Shown piece after piece: positions 35,039-47,322 of a stretch of DNA of 64,000 nucleotides. This DNA comes from Selaginella tamariscina. Its lineage: Eukaryota > Streptophyta > Lycopodiopsida > Selaginellales > Selaginellaceae. The stretch spans positions 179,560 to 243,559 of the forward strand of contig PUQB01000317.1 of assembly GCA_003024785.1 (NCBI GenBank), given 5' to 3'. The notes beneath the pieces are model-generated. The model worked only from the letters and a program-made list of their open reading frames with translations, ran no database searches and was not told the origin of the DNA. The position numbers were made by a program, and so were the translations under genes. The number at the start of each line of letters is the position of its first letter. Position 1 is the first letter of the stretch.

Positions 35039-35574
35039 GTGTGTTTAATAAGCTGCTGATTGACTTATACAGAGGTGACTGAGATGGGACCACAAGAAGA
35101 CGCAGCAAAGGAGAATGAAATTATGATGATACAATCTAATGAAGTTCATGAAGATGTTTTGAGCGAACCTGAGCAGTTCATGGATGCCAGGGCAACAATA
35201 GACTCTGAATCAGATTCGGAACCAAGGTGGAGACGGAGATGGGCTGACACTAAACTGGCCATACCTACAGCATCACGGTCAGATAAAGAGCTGAAAGTAC
35301 AAGAACCGGAGGATGACACGGATGCATTCTTTGAGGATGCCAGAAACTCGAACATGGATTCTGAAACAGAGGCAGAGTCCAAGTATAGTGTCGACTTGAC
35401 CCCTATTCCTATTCCTGTTCAACATGGAGATATTCAGCATGATAGCATTGAGTTGGCAAGACATGACGGATATGATGAACAGGCGAGTAGTGTTCCAGAG
35501 GAGCTAAAACATGAGACTCAACTGACATGAAAGGTATTGCATCTTGTGTATGTTGTTCTCTAGATTTTGCAATG

Positions 35575-35636
<62 letters not shown>

Positions 35637-38600
35637 TACATACCAGTCGTAGTCATTGGCTATGTACACATCCATACGTACATCCTTGTCGTAGATGTGG
35701 GCATGTCTTTACTATGGATTTATTCTACACAGTATATATTGCTTTTATTATTGTACCAGACAAAGAAATTGCAGGTGAATTGCGAAACGAGCATGTTGTT
35801 TCCCATGAGGACATGAATGGACAGGCCTCTAAAGACTTGCAGCCAGAGGATGATGTACGCGTAGATAGAACTACTGACCGGCAATCCAATGACTTCGAGC
35901 AAAATATAAACATACAACAATTGGTATGCCCAACGTATCCTATATAAAAACAATATAGTAGCTTGCATCCTGGTTAAGTATACATATTGAAGTGTTTTAT
36001 TTTTTTATTTTATTTTTGTTTTCTTTTATTAGGTGAGGGCATCCTGGAGAAAGAGGTTAACAATGAATTGCATGAGCATGGTCGAGAGGGCATATTACAT
36101 CCGGTACAAAGACAAGAGGTCTCTCTCTCTCTCTCTCTCACACACACCACCCACACAACTGTCTTATGCAGAAGTCAGAGACAAAAATAAAGGCCAACTC
36201 AGATGTTGATGAGGATGAGCCATTTGACGTGGAAGTTATTCAAGTCATTGGGGATGAACCAAAAGAAGTGGAGTTTGAGCAGGTAGCTATGTCGGAGGAT
36301 GAACCTGAGCCCTTGGATAAGGAAGTTGAGCAAGATCAAGTGGTCGTTGAGAAAGAACCTGCAACGGAGACTTTATCTTCTGTTAATGAAACTGAAAGTG
36401 AGGAAGTTAAAGAACCATTGACAACTTTCAAAGTCAAGGACTCAGGTACTGAAATATATATGTTTTTATATACTTGCATGGTATGTGATACGTAATAACA
36501 TATACTTAAGACATTATAGTACATAATTAAGTAATACTACATAACTACAACATTTACTACTCGATAGTTTATGTATATTACTGTATAGATCGTATGTATT
36601 GGATAAGTATAGTATTTTATAAAGTAGAATTTGGCATTGCAGGTACTTTGCAAGAAACACAAGAGTACGACAGGTTTACTGCTGAAGAGTTGAAAGAGCC
36701 AGTAGTACAAGAGGAGAGACAAGAGCTCGAGTCAGAAGAATCAAAGGAACTGGTGCAAGAATCAGATGTGCATAATCTTGTTGAAGATGAACTTAAAGAC
36801 TCTCGAGGATCTGCTGCATTTCCAAAGACTCCCACGAGTTCGGAGGTAAATTATGTACACATATCTGATTAGCATAACTACACGTAGGGTATATATAGAG
36901 GGGTTAGTAAAACTGCTATGCCGTTCTTACTTTATATGACTTACAGGCTGAAGTAGAGGACCGGGAGGTAGGAGGGAGGATGATTTCGAGTCAGCAAGCA
37001 GCCAAGACGATTTCTTCCAGAGCTCATCTAGATTCAGTGACGCTGGCTACTCTGATGCCATTAGCTTTGCTAACGATCAGATGGGAGTGGCAGATGACGA
37101 GGACGGGTATTCAGGAGATGACGAGTCAACTAAGAATGATCATTCAGGGGAGGCTTCTGAACCGCATTCGCCTGTCGCAGGTGAAGGACAGGAAGATCCA
37201 CACGTAAGTCATGAACATGTAAGTCACGTCGAACCTGTAGTACTCCAGAATGTTCTTCTTCAATCCAAAGAAGAGCTTCTCGACGAGAGTGTTCGTCTTC
37301 AACCGGAGAACGAAGAGATTTTGAGCAAAATGTTGGTATTCAACCGCACAAAGAGCTGGAAGTTCAGGACGAGGATGATAAACACTATAAACTTGAAATC
37401 TTGTGGCTGATGAACAAAATGGAGAACAAGAGCATGAACTGTCTCGTTCTTACGAAGACTTGGCTACACAGCCTTCTTGTTCTTATGAAGACGTGTCAAG
37501 GTTGGAAGTGAACAAGGAACAACAGGTACATTCTATAATACATACGTGTGTGTTGTGTGCATATCTATATAGTTTATGTCTATGTGTTAAGGTTCAGCAG
37601 TACTTTGAGCAGAAGGTTGAGGATAAGGTGCAAGGTGAAGAACTTAAAGATGAGGGAAGTGAGTCGCATGTTCGTGAGCATCCGGATGGTTACAACATCA
37701 ATATACATTGGACGAACAAAACCAGGAGAGTATTCCTCCGCTTGTGGATGAGGAGATTGCAGAGAAGCAAGTTGACACTGAGAGCAGGAGCATTGATCTT
37801 CAGATTGTGCCTGAGCCATCTTCGGTGCCATTAAGTATTGCGATTCCAGAGACCTCAGATGAGGATCTATTATATTCAGGTTTTCTCCACTTGTGTGTGT
37901 GTGTGTGTCCTGTGTGCTAAGTAGTTAATATTTCAGAGTTGGAGAAGTCAGACAGCACTGAATCTTCTCCAAGGTCACCTGTATTCAGTGCTCTACAAGC
38001 ACCAATGTCACCAGTTCAGTCACCTGACACTACAGCGGACTTCACAACCATGTTGGCACCAAATTCACCAACAGCAGGTTCAATTCCGATGCTGGATGAG
38101 TTAACACCAACAGCCGGTGCAATGCCCATGACACTGGATGATTACCACCTGCAGCAAGTTCATTGCCCACACTGGATGAACTACCACCGCTGCCTCCACT
38201 GCTCCATTGAGGTGGAGAATTCACATTCACCAAGACAGCCTTTGCATTTAGAATTCCAGGACTATCGTCAGAAGTACCCCAGCAAAGCGTACTGTCTGAT
38301 GCACGTCCAGTAATTGCTGACAAACAAGTACATCGGAGGTAGCAGCGACCCACAGTGTGGCACTACCAGAGGTATATGTGCAAAGCTCACCAGTTAGTGA
38401 CAAGCAAGCAGAACTAGAGTCGGCACCAGAAGTTCTTCCACCAAGGATGAGGGAACAGCAAGTACCTCCGGAGGTAGCAGCGACCCACAGTGTGGCACTA
38501 CCAGAGGTATCTGTGCAAAGCTCGCCAGTTTGTGACAAGCAAGCAGAACTAGAGTCGGCACCAGAAGTTCTTCCACCAAGGATGAGGGAACAGCAAGTAC

Positions 38601-41566
38601 ATCCGGAGGTAGCAGCGACCCACAGTGTGGCACTACCAGAGGTATTTGTGCAAAGCTCACCAGTTAGTGACAAGCAAGCAGAACTAGAGTCGGCACCAGA
38701 AGTCCTTCCACCAAGGATGAGGGAACAATCACATCCAGAGTCAGCACCAGTACCAGAGGTGTCTGAAGTCGTTCCAAGGATTGATGAGCAAGAGCCACAG
38801 CAACATCCAGAGTCAGTATTAGAAGCGTCAGAGGCACCTGTTGATAAGCAAGCACATCTGGAGCCAGTGCTTCAAGCACCAGAGCAGTGACAGAAGTGCT
38901 TGAAGCACCTGAGTCACATCCAGAGCCAGTGACAGACGTGTTTTGAAGCACCTGAAGCACATCCAGAACCAATACCAGGTGTCCAAAGTACTTCATGAGC
39001 CGGAGCCAGTACAACATCCAGAGGCGTATTAGAAGTGTTAGAGGCACCTGGTGATAAGCAAGTACATCCAGAACCAGTGACAGAAGTACCTGAAGCACAT
39101 ACAGAGCTAGTGACGCAAATGCCTGAGGTAGCTGAATCACATCCAGAGCCAGTGACAGAAATGCCAGAAGTGCTTGAAGCACACTCAGAGCCAGCACCAG
39201 AAGACGAGTCAGAGCCAACAACGGAAATCTCAGCACACCCTGATGATAAGCAAGCACATGCACCAGCAACAGAGGAGCTTCAGGAAGTTTAGAACCAGGA
39301 AACACTCAACCAGAAGAGTCATTACCACCACTCAGTGACAAGCAAGTACAAGCACATGCAGAACCAGCACATTCACAAGTACAAGCACATCCAGAACCAG
39401 CACCTTCACCTTCAGAAAATTCAAGCTCACTGACTCAACGTTTACGAAGTCTGTTCTTTGGTGACAAGGAAGTACATTCAGAGCCAGCAGCTGGAGTCTC
39501 GGAAAAACCTTTGGAGAGCTTGCAAGTTGGTGACAGGCCCAAAGCAGCAGATCAAGGAGCTCTAGAGGGATCTGCACGGAGTTCACATGAGCCATCTCAA
39601 CCGGTCGATGACGATCATGCACATCCAGAGCCAGCAGTTTCAGAAAGCTTACGTGTTGATGAAGGTCCAGAAACAGTAGTTTCTCATCCTGAGGTACCTT
39701 TGCAAAGGGTGTCAGTTAGTGACAAGCCAGAAGCATCATCTTCAGAAAGTTCACTGACTGGACGCCTGAAAAGCTATCTGTTTGGTGACAAGAAAGCAAA
39801 CTCAGACTCGGCCTCACGAGGTGGTGACGATCTACAAGCAACAGTGCACCAACCTGAAAGCGTACAACCTGGTGATGTAAAGGTTTCAGAGGGGTCTACA
39901 TTGAGTTTAGAAACTCCTGAAATGTTACAGGCTCAGTCGGAAGTTGTAGAACAACGCTCCCCAGAGCCAGCAGTGCATCAAGCAGAGCTTTCAGAGGAGG
40001 AATCTCCTTCGAAGCAAACTCTAGAAGTATTACAACCTGAGCTGGAAGTTGTAGAACAAAGTTCACCACCAGAGGATGTAGTACTGGAACAAAGTACACA
40101 AGCTGAGGATGGCATTGAAACGTATGAGAAGATCTTACCAGTTACGCAAGCTCATGCAGAACCAGTACTGGAAACATTACATACACCTTCAGATGCAGAG
40201 GAGGATATTCAATGGCCAGGCCTAGCACAGCTAACTGCAGAGCGAAGTCCACCAGCTGATGAAAGGAGTGTTCACCCAGAACCTGAGGGTGTTGGAGAGT
40301 TAGGATACCATGAACATCACAACTCGGCACTGGAAGTTTTGGAGGTGTCTTCAGTTCCAGAGAGCTGGCTGCTCGACGACTTCCAGAGCCCAGAGCCGCC
40401 GGCACAGCCAACTTCACGTCGGCGGAAGTGGACAGACTCTGAGATCTTCGAGGCAAGTTTACGAGTTTTGGAGCACGAAAGCGGTGAGGAAGCAGAGGAG
40501 GATTTACCTGTGTCTTCTGCTCCAGAGACTTACCTTGAGCTTGAACAACCAACACAGCCTCAAGCATCTCAAGGCTTGCCAGTTGAGGAAGATCAAGGTG
40601 TATGTTCGACTCTGAAAGATCTACCAGTTGATGAGTTTGAGCATCCAAGACAACCAGGAGTGTTACAAACTCCAGCTGTACATCTTCACAAGCCTCCAGA
40701 GACTCTGAGAGATAACAATGAGCAAACGAGTCCGGAAATACTAAGTCCTCCAGCTGAGAATGGTCAACGGCATTCAGGCACAACTCCGGTGCCTTTCCTC
40801 CCAACTATCCCATTGTTTGCAAAAAAGGATGGATCTCTACTACAAGCGATCACAGAACATGACAAAAGCAAGGTGCGTGCACGTGTCTTTTGTGTGTATG
40901 TGTGTGTGTGTGTGTGAGAGAGAGAGAAAGAGAGACGTACAGAAAAACTAGTTTCTAAGGTATGGTATACTTGAATACACATTAGGTGGCATACGTGTGC
41001 GTATGTATGTGTGTTAGTCACATTATATCTACAACTCGCTGCATAGCATGCATATATACAATATGTATGTTGAAGACCAAAAATGCGCGTCCACTACTCT
41101 CACATACCCATCTTCACGGGATGTATGATTTATAGGGAGAAACACACATACCTCATAAGTGTAGACATACTCAAAGCTAAGGACATGTATAATGTGTATG
41201 GGTGTCTATTGATGTATACAAAGTTTATTATATGGAAAGTATGCAGTCACACAGAAAATACACAGACACTAGCACACGCGCACATGCATGTATTAACAGT
41301 GTATTATGTGTGTCTGTGTGCATGTACTTACTCTGTATTGATGTAAACAGAGTTTATGTAAATGGATATTATGTACGGTACGGTACACATACACAGATAT
41401 CCATGTTGTGGCTTGTGTGTGCTGTATATAAACATACTGACTGTGTTTGACGATGTTTTAGATGAAAAGGGTGCCTTCAGATCTCCGTCCAAAAGCTCTA
41501 GATGAACGGGGTGATCTACTTGAGCAGATTCGAGCACAGGTATGGACACTGTTTTTGTGGGTACGC

Positions 41567-41605
<39 letters not shown>

Positions 41606-41919
41606 TATATATAATATGGCAATACCTTGCTCTTCCATTGCTTTCAGTCCTTCAACCTCCGACACACAGTAGTCGAAAAGAAGCAACACAAGGAAGCAGC
41701 AACTCCTCCTCGTCTTGTCAATAACATTAACGTCGCTGCCATTCTGGAGAAAGCAAATGCCATCAGACAGGTACCCCCTCTAAATGCATACACACTCACA
41801 CACACGCACACGTACACGTGTATGTGTTGCACGTGAACTAGTAAACTGAAGACATGTTCATTTCTGCACAGGCATTTGCTGGTAGTGACGATGATCAAGA
41901 CGATGACTGGAGCGATTGA
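33550..41919 (+). CDS. SCAR: SCAR/WAVE protein, activator of the Arp2/3 complex
   Basis: Subunit of the WAVE regulatory complex, which turns Rac/ROP signals into Arp2/3-driven actin branching. The N-terminal SCAR homology domain is spread over small exons: 33550 to about 33710 ([32 protein letters not shown]), 33755-33918 ([20 protein letters not shown]), 34044-34170 ([23 protein letters not shown] in shifted frames) and 34280-34413 ([17 protein letters not shown]). A long acidic, Pro/Glu-rich middle follows (34723-40870), with one large exon from about 37935 and a 45-residue tandem repeat at 38336-38735. The C-terminal VCA end is complete: WH2 in [19 protein letters not shown] (40825-41480), [12 protein letters not shown], central helix [17 protein letters not shown] (about 41715-41770) and acidic tail [10 protein letters not shown] before the stop. 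The middle evolves quickly and contains several frame changes; exon edges there are approximate. Confidence 0.9.
35581..35634. repeat. (GA)27 microsatellite in SCAR intron
   Basis: Twenty-seven perfect GA units. A related GA tract follows a GT run at 34985-35039, in the preceding intron. Confidence 0.98.
38336..38735 (+). repeat. 135-bp coding tandem repeat, three copies, in SCAR
   Basis: Units start at 38336, 38471 and 38606 with GAGGTAGCAGCGACCCACAG. They are nearly identical in DNA and encode 45 residues each: [32 protein letters not shown] and PRMREQQ. The period is a multiple of three, so copy number can change without loss of frame. Further degenerate [15 protein letters not shown] units run on to about 39290. 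Confidence 0.95.
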
Positions 41920-42089
41920 ATATATTATACAGGAGGGATACTACTTGTGAATATTACCATATATATATCTTGTAATAATGTTTATTTAATAAACAAGGAT
42001 GAATATTTATTCTTTCGTAATGTTGATGTTCTACTTGTCATATATATATGACAATCAAACAAACAAAAAAGTATATCATATTTATATTC
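41920..42089. other. SCAR 3' flank
   Basis: AT-rich; includes AATAAACAAG near 41990, a possible polyadenylation signal for SCAR. Confidence 0.4.
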
Positions 42090-42207
42090 TTGGTTGACTT
42101 ATTTAATTCGAAAGGAATGGTGATCTGGCAGTAGATTTTGCCTACCATGTCTGAAGCACAGTCTTTGACTCCGTGATATATAACGTTCATAATACATATA
42201 CATATAC

Positions 42208-42270
<63 letters not shown>

Positions 42271-43790
42271 CGTGTGTTTTGGTTAAATGCCACTGTGGTA
42301 TGAAAAGACCAGCATAACCACCGCCGGTAGCTGAGCAGGACCCATCTCCAACCCAGATAAACGTGTCTACTTCTGTGTGTGATGGGAAATATGTGTACAT
42401 TTTAAAATTTTAGAAGTAACACACACACACATATATGCGTGTGTATACACACACAGGCATATGTATATATGTAAGGATGTACCAACGAATGGAACCTGAC
42501 TAGAGTGATGCCATGAATCTGTGCGGAGATTACACCGTGCGGTTCCATGCAAACATTTGGAAAATCTAAAGTCTCAGAAAAGTTTAGTATTTGGTACACT
42601 GTATAGTTTACATTAGTACATATACGAAAAAATAAATATATTTTTACACAACCAATGACATCTGACATCCGTGTGACAAAGCCGATTTTTACTACGTTCT
42701 ACATGTTAGTTTTACATGTTTGAACTTCAGTGTATGGTCGTCTGCTTTGCTGTGTATACTACTGTATAATTATTATATTAAAACAATACAGTATACGAAC
42801 GTGTATTACTGTGGTATATACTATATGCTACAATAATATAATATATATGTTTAGATTAATATAATAATTATTCCCAACTAAGCAATCTAAGAGATATATA
42901 GCCTGTTTTTTTTATGTACCTTGTGGACATGATTGGGATTTGGTGGAATTGGCGGTGCCAATCATCCCCCCCAACTGCACAAAATAAATCAAATAAAAAT
43001 TAGTAATAAATTTAAATATCAAGTTAAAGACAAGTTAATCACCAAGGAAAGACTTGTCTCACTAATTCCCACCACACACCAAAAAACTAATGCGAGTTGA
43101 GTCGAGTGCGAACCAGTTGTTTGTTTTATGTACTGTATATTACGCGCACCCATATACACATATACTATTTTTTGAGATAGTGCAGAATGTCCAGATTGGC
43201 ACGTAAGTTAAAATAAATGAGACATATAAACAATTGTGTGTGTAGTAAAATGTAAATGGCTTACAATGTGTGGTGAAGGGCAACGGACAGAGTGGTCACA
43301 TCTTGGACAGAGATCAACTTGAATGGTGGGATGTTACCGTCGATTGGTGAGTCATTGTTGCGTTTTCCTTAAAAAAGAGAGAAAAGAGTGTCGGTTGCTC
43401 AAATAATTCATATACAGGTTCTCTATTTTATATATCGCATCGTTCGATATATATATATTTAAAGCAATCCCGTTCACAGCAGAAACTTACCAGTGATACG
43501 TTCATTTTTGATTGCAACTATCGTACACTCTGACCCAAGTCCCCGTACACAAGCCTGCTGGAATTTGGTGACAGTAACCCATCTGCAGCACAGAGCAGCA
43601 ACATAAAAGCTTAACAACGAAAGGGAAGTATTAAGTATAAAGGGGAAAAGGGGAAATTCAAACCTGCATTGTGTGTGTGGGAAGTGTAGTTATAGTGTAT
43701 AGATTGCAGAGCTGGGCATGAAAGACAACCACTTGTTGCCTTCGAAACGTGTCCGTTGCTTTCAGCATTCCTGTAAGGTAATTATCCCCC
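42090..43790 (-). other. Possible multi-exon gene of unknown family
   Basis: On the minus strand several GC-richer blocks are bounded by good splice sites. A block near 43775-43676 follows a TTACCTTACAG acceptor (TGMLKATDTFRRQQVVVF). A block at 43581-43492 has a GTGCTGCAG acceptor and a CTG|GTAAGT donor (WVTVTKFQQACVRGLGSE). Next come about 43372-43265 (SPIDGNIPPFKLISVQDV), 42974-42922 (DDWHRQFHQIPIMSTR), 42568-42486 and 42380-42290 (EVDTFIWVGDGSCSATGGG), and about 42185-42100 (VIYHGVKDCASDMVGKIY). The phases are uncertain and I recognise no family. It ends close behind SCAR in tail-to-tail orientation and starts just upstream of the LRR kinase. It could be a real gene with indels or a relic. 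A (TA)n(TG)n microsatellite lies at about 42209-42276. Confidence 0.3.
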
Positions 43791-43876
43791 ACTTGATCAT
43801 GTTAACCACCTGAAGGATTAGTATCATGATATGAAGAACTAGCCTGAGCAAGCACGCACTCTCACCTGGAGTTTCC

Positions 43877-46800
43877 ATGTTTCCGAAGGTAGCACTCTTT
43901 CTAGTCGCATTTGGATCTCTCCTCCACTCCCTCAATGCAGCTGATCAGCTTAGCCTACTCCTCAAGTTCAAGTCTGGCATCTCCGATCCCCTTGGGCATC
44001 TGCAGAACTGGGGGAAGACGCCGAATTACTGCTCATGGTCAGGTGTCGCATGTGATTCCTCAAGTTTCATCACCGGCTTGGAGCTTCAAAGCAGGAACTT
44101 ATCCGGTGAGATCGACTCAATCATATGTAGTCTCCCTCGTCTCACAAAGGTCTCCCTGAGAGACAACAACTTCACGCAGACGTTTCCCTTTGGCAACTGC
44201 AAGCGCCTCGTGTTCCTCGACCTCGGGGTGAACAGCTTCTTTGGTCAACTCCCTGATAGCATATCAGGACTTCATTCACTGCAGTACCTTGAACTCGAGT
44301 TCAATGACTTCACTGGTCCTATTCCCGATGGCATCGCGAATCTCACCGAGCTCCGATACTTTAGTGTGTGGTCCAACTTCTTCACAATGGTCCCTCGTCT
44401 CTCGGAAATCTTCCCAATCTCGCCAATCTCACGTTGTCATATAATCCATACAGGACTGGTCTCCCAGAGGAGCTCAGGAATCTGTCCAGCCTACAGTCGC
44501 TCAAGTGTGGGGGTTGTCAGCTGACAGGGAGCATCCCTGAGTGGCTGGGAGAGCTTAAATCACTGGACTTCCTCGAGTTGACATTTAATTCCCTCACAGG
44601 AGTCATTCCAACCTCCATAATGTACCTTCCAAAGTTGACTTCCCTGGAGCTATACAGCAACATGCTTTCGGGTCCAATACCGGACGAGATAAGTAACTTG
44701 GTATCTCTCACTGATCTCGACCTCAACAGCAACTCGCTCAACGGTACAATTCCCGAAGGTATTGCCCAGATACCCCGCCTTGGCCTCCTCCATCTCTGGA
44801 ACAACAGTCTCACAGGGAGAATCCCTGAGGGACTCTCAAAACTTGATAACCTCTACGACTTGTCCTTGTTTGCAAACCAGCTCACGGGAAGCATACCGAG
44901 CACACTTGGACTCGTCTCACGGCTTGAGATATTCGATGTGTCCACCAACTTGCTCACGGGGCCTGTCCCAACTGGACTTTGTACCGGTGGTCGGCTGTGG
45001 AAACTCATTCTCTTCAACAACAGCTTCACTGGAGAGTTCCCGTCAGCTTACGAGAGTTGTAAGTCCCTCATTCGTGTCAGAGTGTATGGTAACAGCTTGT
45101 CTGGGGAGCTCCCGAGTGGTATATGGGGACTTCCACAGATGACCATTCTGGAGATATACAGCAACAGATTCAGTGGACCAGTGTCTGCAAAACTCGGACA
45201 AGCCGCTCAGCTCCAGACATTACGTATACATGACAATCTCCTCTCAGGTGAGCTTCCAGAAGAGATAAGTAACCTGCACCTCCTGGATGAGTTCACTGCA
45301 TATGAGAACAATCTCTCAGGCACCTTACCAAGTGGCATCTCCGAATGCTCTGCACTGTCGAAACTCCTGCTCGGATCAAACAGCTTCCAAGGTGATATCC
45401 CAGGTGATATTGGCAAGTTGGCCAACCTTAAGTTTCTCGACTTGTCAAACAATGGATTCTCCGGTTCCATTCCTAAATCCATTGGCAGCATGGCGTCTCT
45501 CATTTCGCTCGATCTCTCAAGAAACAAGCTCACAGGTGATATCCCAACAGCTCTCTCAAGACTCAAGGTGCAGGACTTTGTGTTGTTCAATATGTCGTAT
45601 AATGACCTCTCTGGAAAGGTTCCTTCTGAGCTCAGCATGCCTCCGTTCGACTCAAGCTTCATAGGTAACCCAAGGCTTCAGGTGGCAGAACATTCATCAG
45701 TGTACAGGGAGCAACGGAAACCTGGGACAATGGCATGGATAGCTGGTGCTGTCTTGGCATCTGCGGCAGCATTGTCTGCATTCTTTTCCTATGTCCTGTA
45801 CAAGAGGTGCCATGAACAGCCCGAGAAGTACGAGAACGAGTTCGTGGAGACTACCTGGACGATGGTACCCTTCCAGAAGCTCTCATTTACTGTGTACACA
45901 TAGTAAACTCGCTCGAGGAGGAGAATGTCATTGGAAGAGGTGGAGCTGGAAAGGTCTACAGAGTGACCTTAAACAATGGTACAAATGAACAAAGTTACCT
46001 TGCAGTGAAGAAGCTGTGGGGCTGTGAAGAACGAAGAACTGACCTGGGGTTCAAGACGGAGGTTGAGATACTGGGGAGAATCAGACACTTCAACATTGTA
46101 AAACTTCTGTGCTGCTGCTCAAACGGACGTGTAAACTTACTGGTGTATGAATACGTATCAAATGGTAGCCTCGGAGATGTACTCCACAGTAGCTCGGTGA
46201 AGGTCTCTCAAGTTTTGGATTGGCCAACAAGGTACAGGATAGCAGTTGGTGCTGCACAGGGGCTGTCATATCTGCACCATGATTGTGTTCCACAGATACT
46301 ACACCGAGATATCAAGTCAAATAATATTCTTCTGAGTGACGAGTATGATGCTCTGCTTGCTGACTTTGGGCTTGCCAAGCTCGTTGGGAGTTCCTCGGCT
46401 GACGAGTTGTCCATGTCTGTGTTTGCAGGATCACACGGCTATATTGCTCCAGGTATGTATTTTCATCTATCTGCGTAACTATACGTGTCTATATGTGTAT
46501 ATCTAAAACACGCATTACACACACACATTATCATATGAAATTGTATGTACACACACATAAGTGAACATTTGTGTCTGTGTATACAATAGCTATATTGTTG
46601 GTATGTTTGCAGTGTATAATAAACATACGATCTAAATACAATTTAAGAATGTAATTGGTGCAATATGACTATATATACTTTCTTACTTATAAGTGCTCTG
46701 TATTGCATTGTTCAGGTAGACAGTTTCTACACACAGATAAACAGTATAGTGGTAAATTGCTCAATATAGTTTAAGTGCGTGTTTATTACGTGTCCCAAAC

Positions 46801-47187
46801 ACACACGCACACGCACACCATTAATTATACCTGGTTTGAGCAGAATACGCACATCGGATGAAGGTGAACGACAAGAGCGATGTATATAGCTTCGGGGTGG
46901 TGCTTCTGGAGCTTGTAACAGGGAAGAGAGCAATTGGAAGCCCCGAATTTGGGGAAAATGGGGACATAGTGACCTGGGTTCGCGGAAGCATTAAAAGCAA
47001 GAAGGGCGTGTCGGGTGTGATCGATCCGTGCATATCCACCTCGTCCGATGTGTTGCTCGTCCTCAAGATCGGCCTCCGTTGCACTGCTGCCCTATCCACT
47101 TCCCGCCCATCCATGCGTGAAGTAATTCAAATGCTCACGGAGGCTGAACCTGGTTCGAGTCCCACCAAGGACAAATCCCTAATATAA
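43877..47187 (+). CDS. LRR receptor-like kinase, subfamily XI (HAESA/HSL-like)
   Basis: Plasma-membrane receptor kinase; subfamily XI members perceive small peptides such as IDA, CLE or CEP. Signal peptide [24 protein letters not shown]-terminal domain ([11 protein letters not shown]), about 20 LRRs with typical LxxLxLxxNxLxGxIP, then a transmembrane helix ([18 protein letters not shown], about 45732-45790). The kinase domain has [13 protein letters not shown] (glycine loop), AVKKLWG (ATP Lys), [13 protein letters not shown] (HRD with Arg, so an RD kinase), [10 protein letters not shown] and GSHGYIAP. An intron of about 390 nt (46454 to about 46845) splits GYIAP from [19 protein letters not shown], the conserved intron position in this subfamily. 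The end is SPTKDKSLI. Frame shifts at about 44386 (one A lost) and 45897 (one C lost, between transmembrane and kinase parts) are single homopolymer losses. The ligand is unknown. Confidence 0.92.
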
Positions 47188-47322
47188 TGATATGTACATT
47201 TGAAAAATCTGAACTACATTAACGTTTAACACGTGTAAATGTGTGTGACTATGCGAGAAGTATAATCAAACTGTCAAATTCCATAGAGAGAGAACGTGTA
47301 AGGTGAGCCTTAAACCAAGCAT

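Noticed and set aside
38248-39305. Antisense open frames of 141 and 213 codons
   Set aside because: They are mirror images of the SCAR repeat region; the repeated codon pattern keeps the other strand open. Their sequences are low-complexity Leu/Val/Ala.
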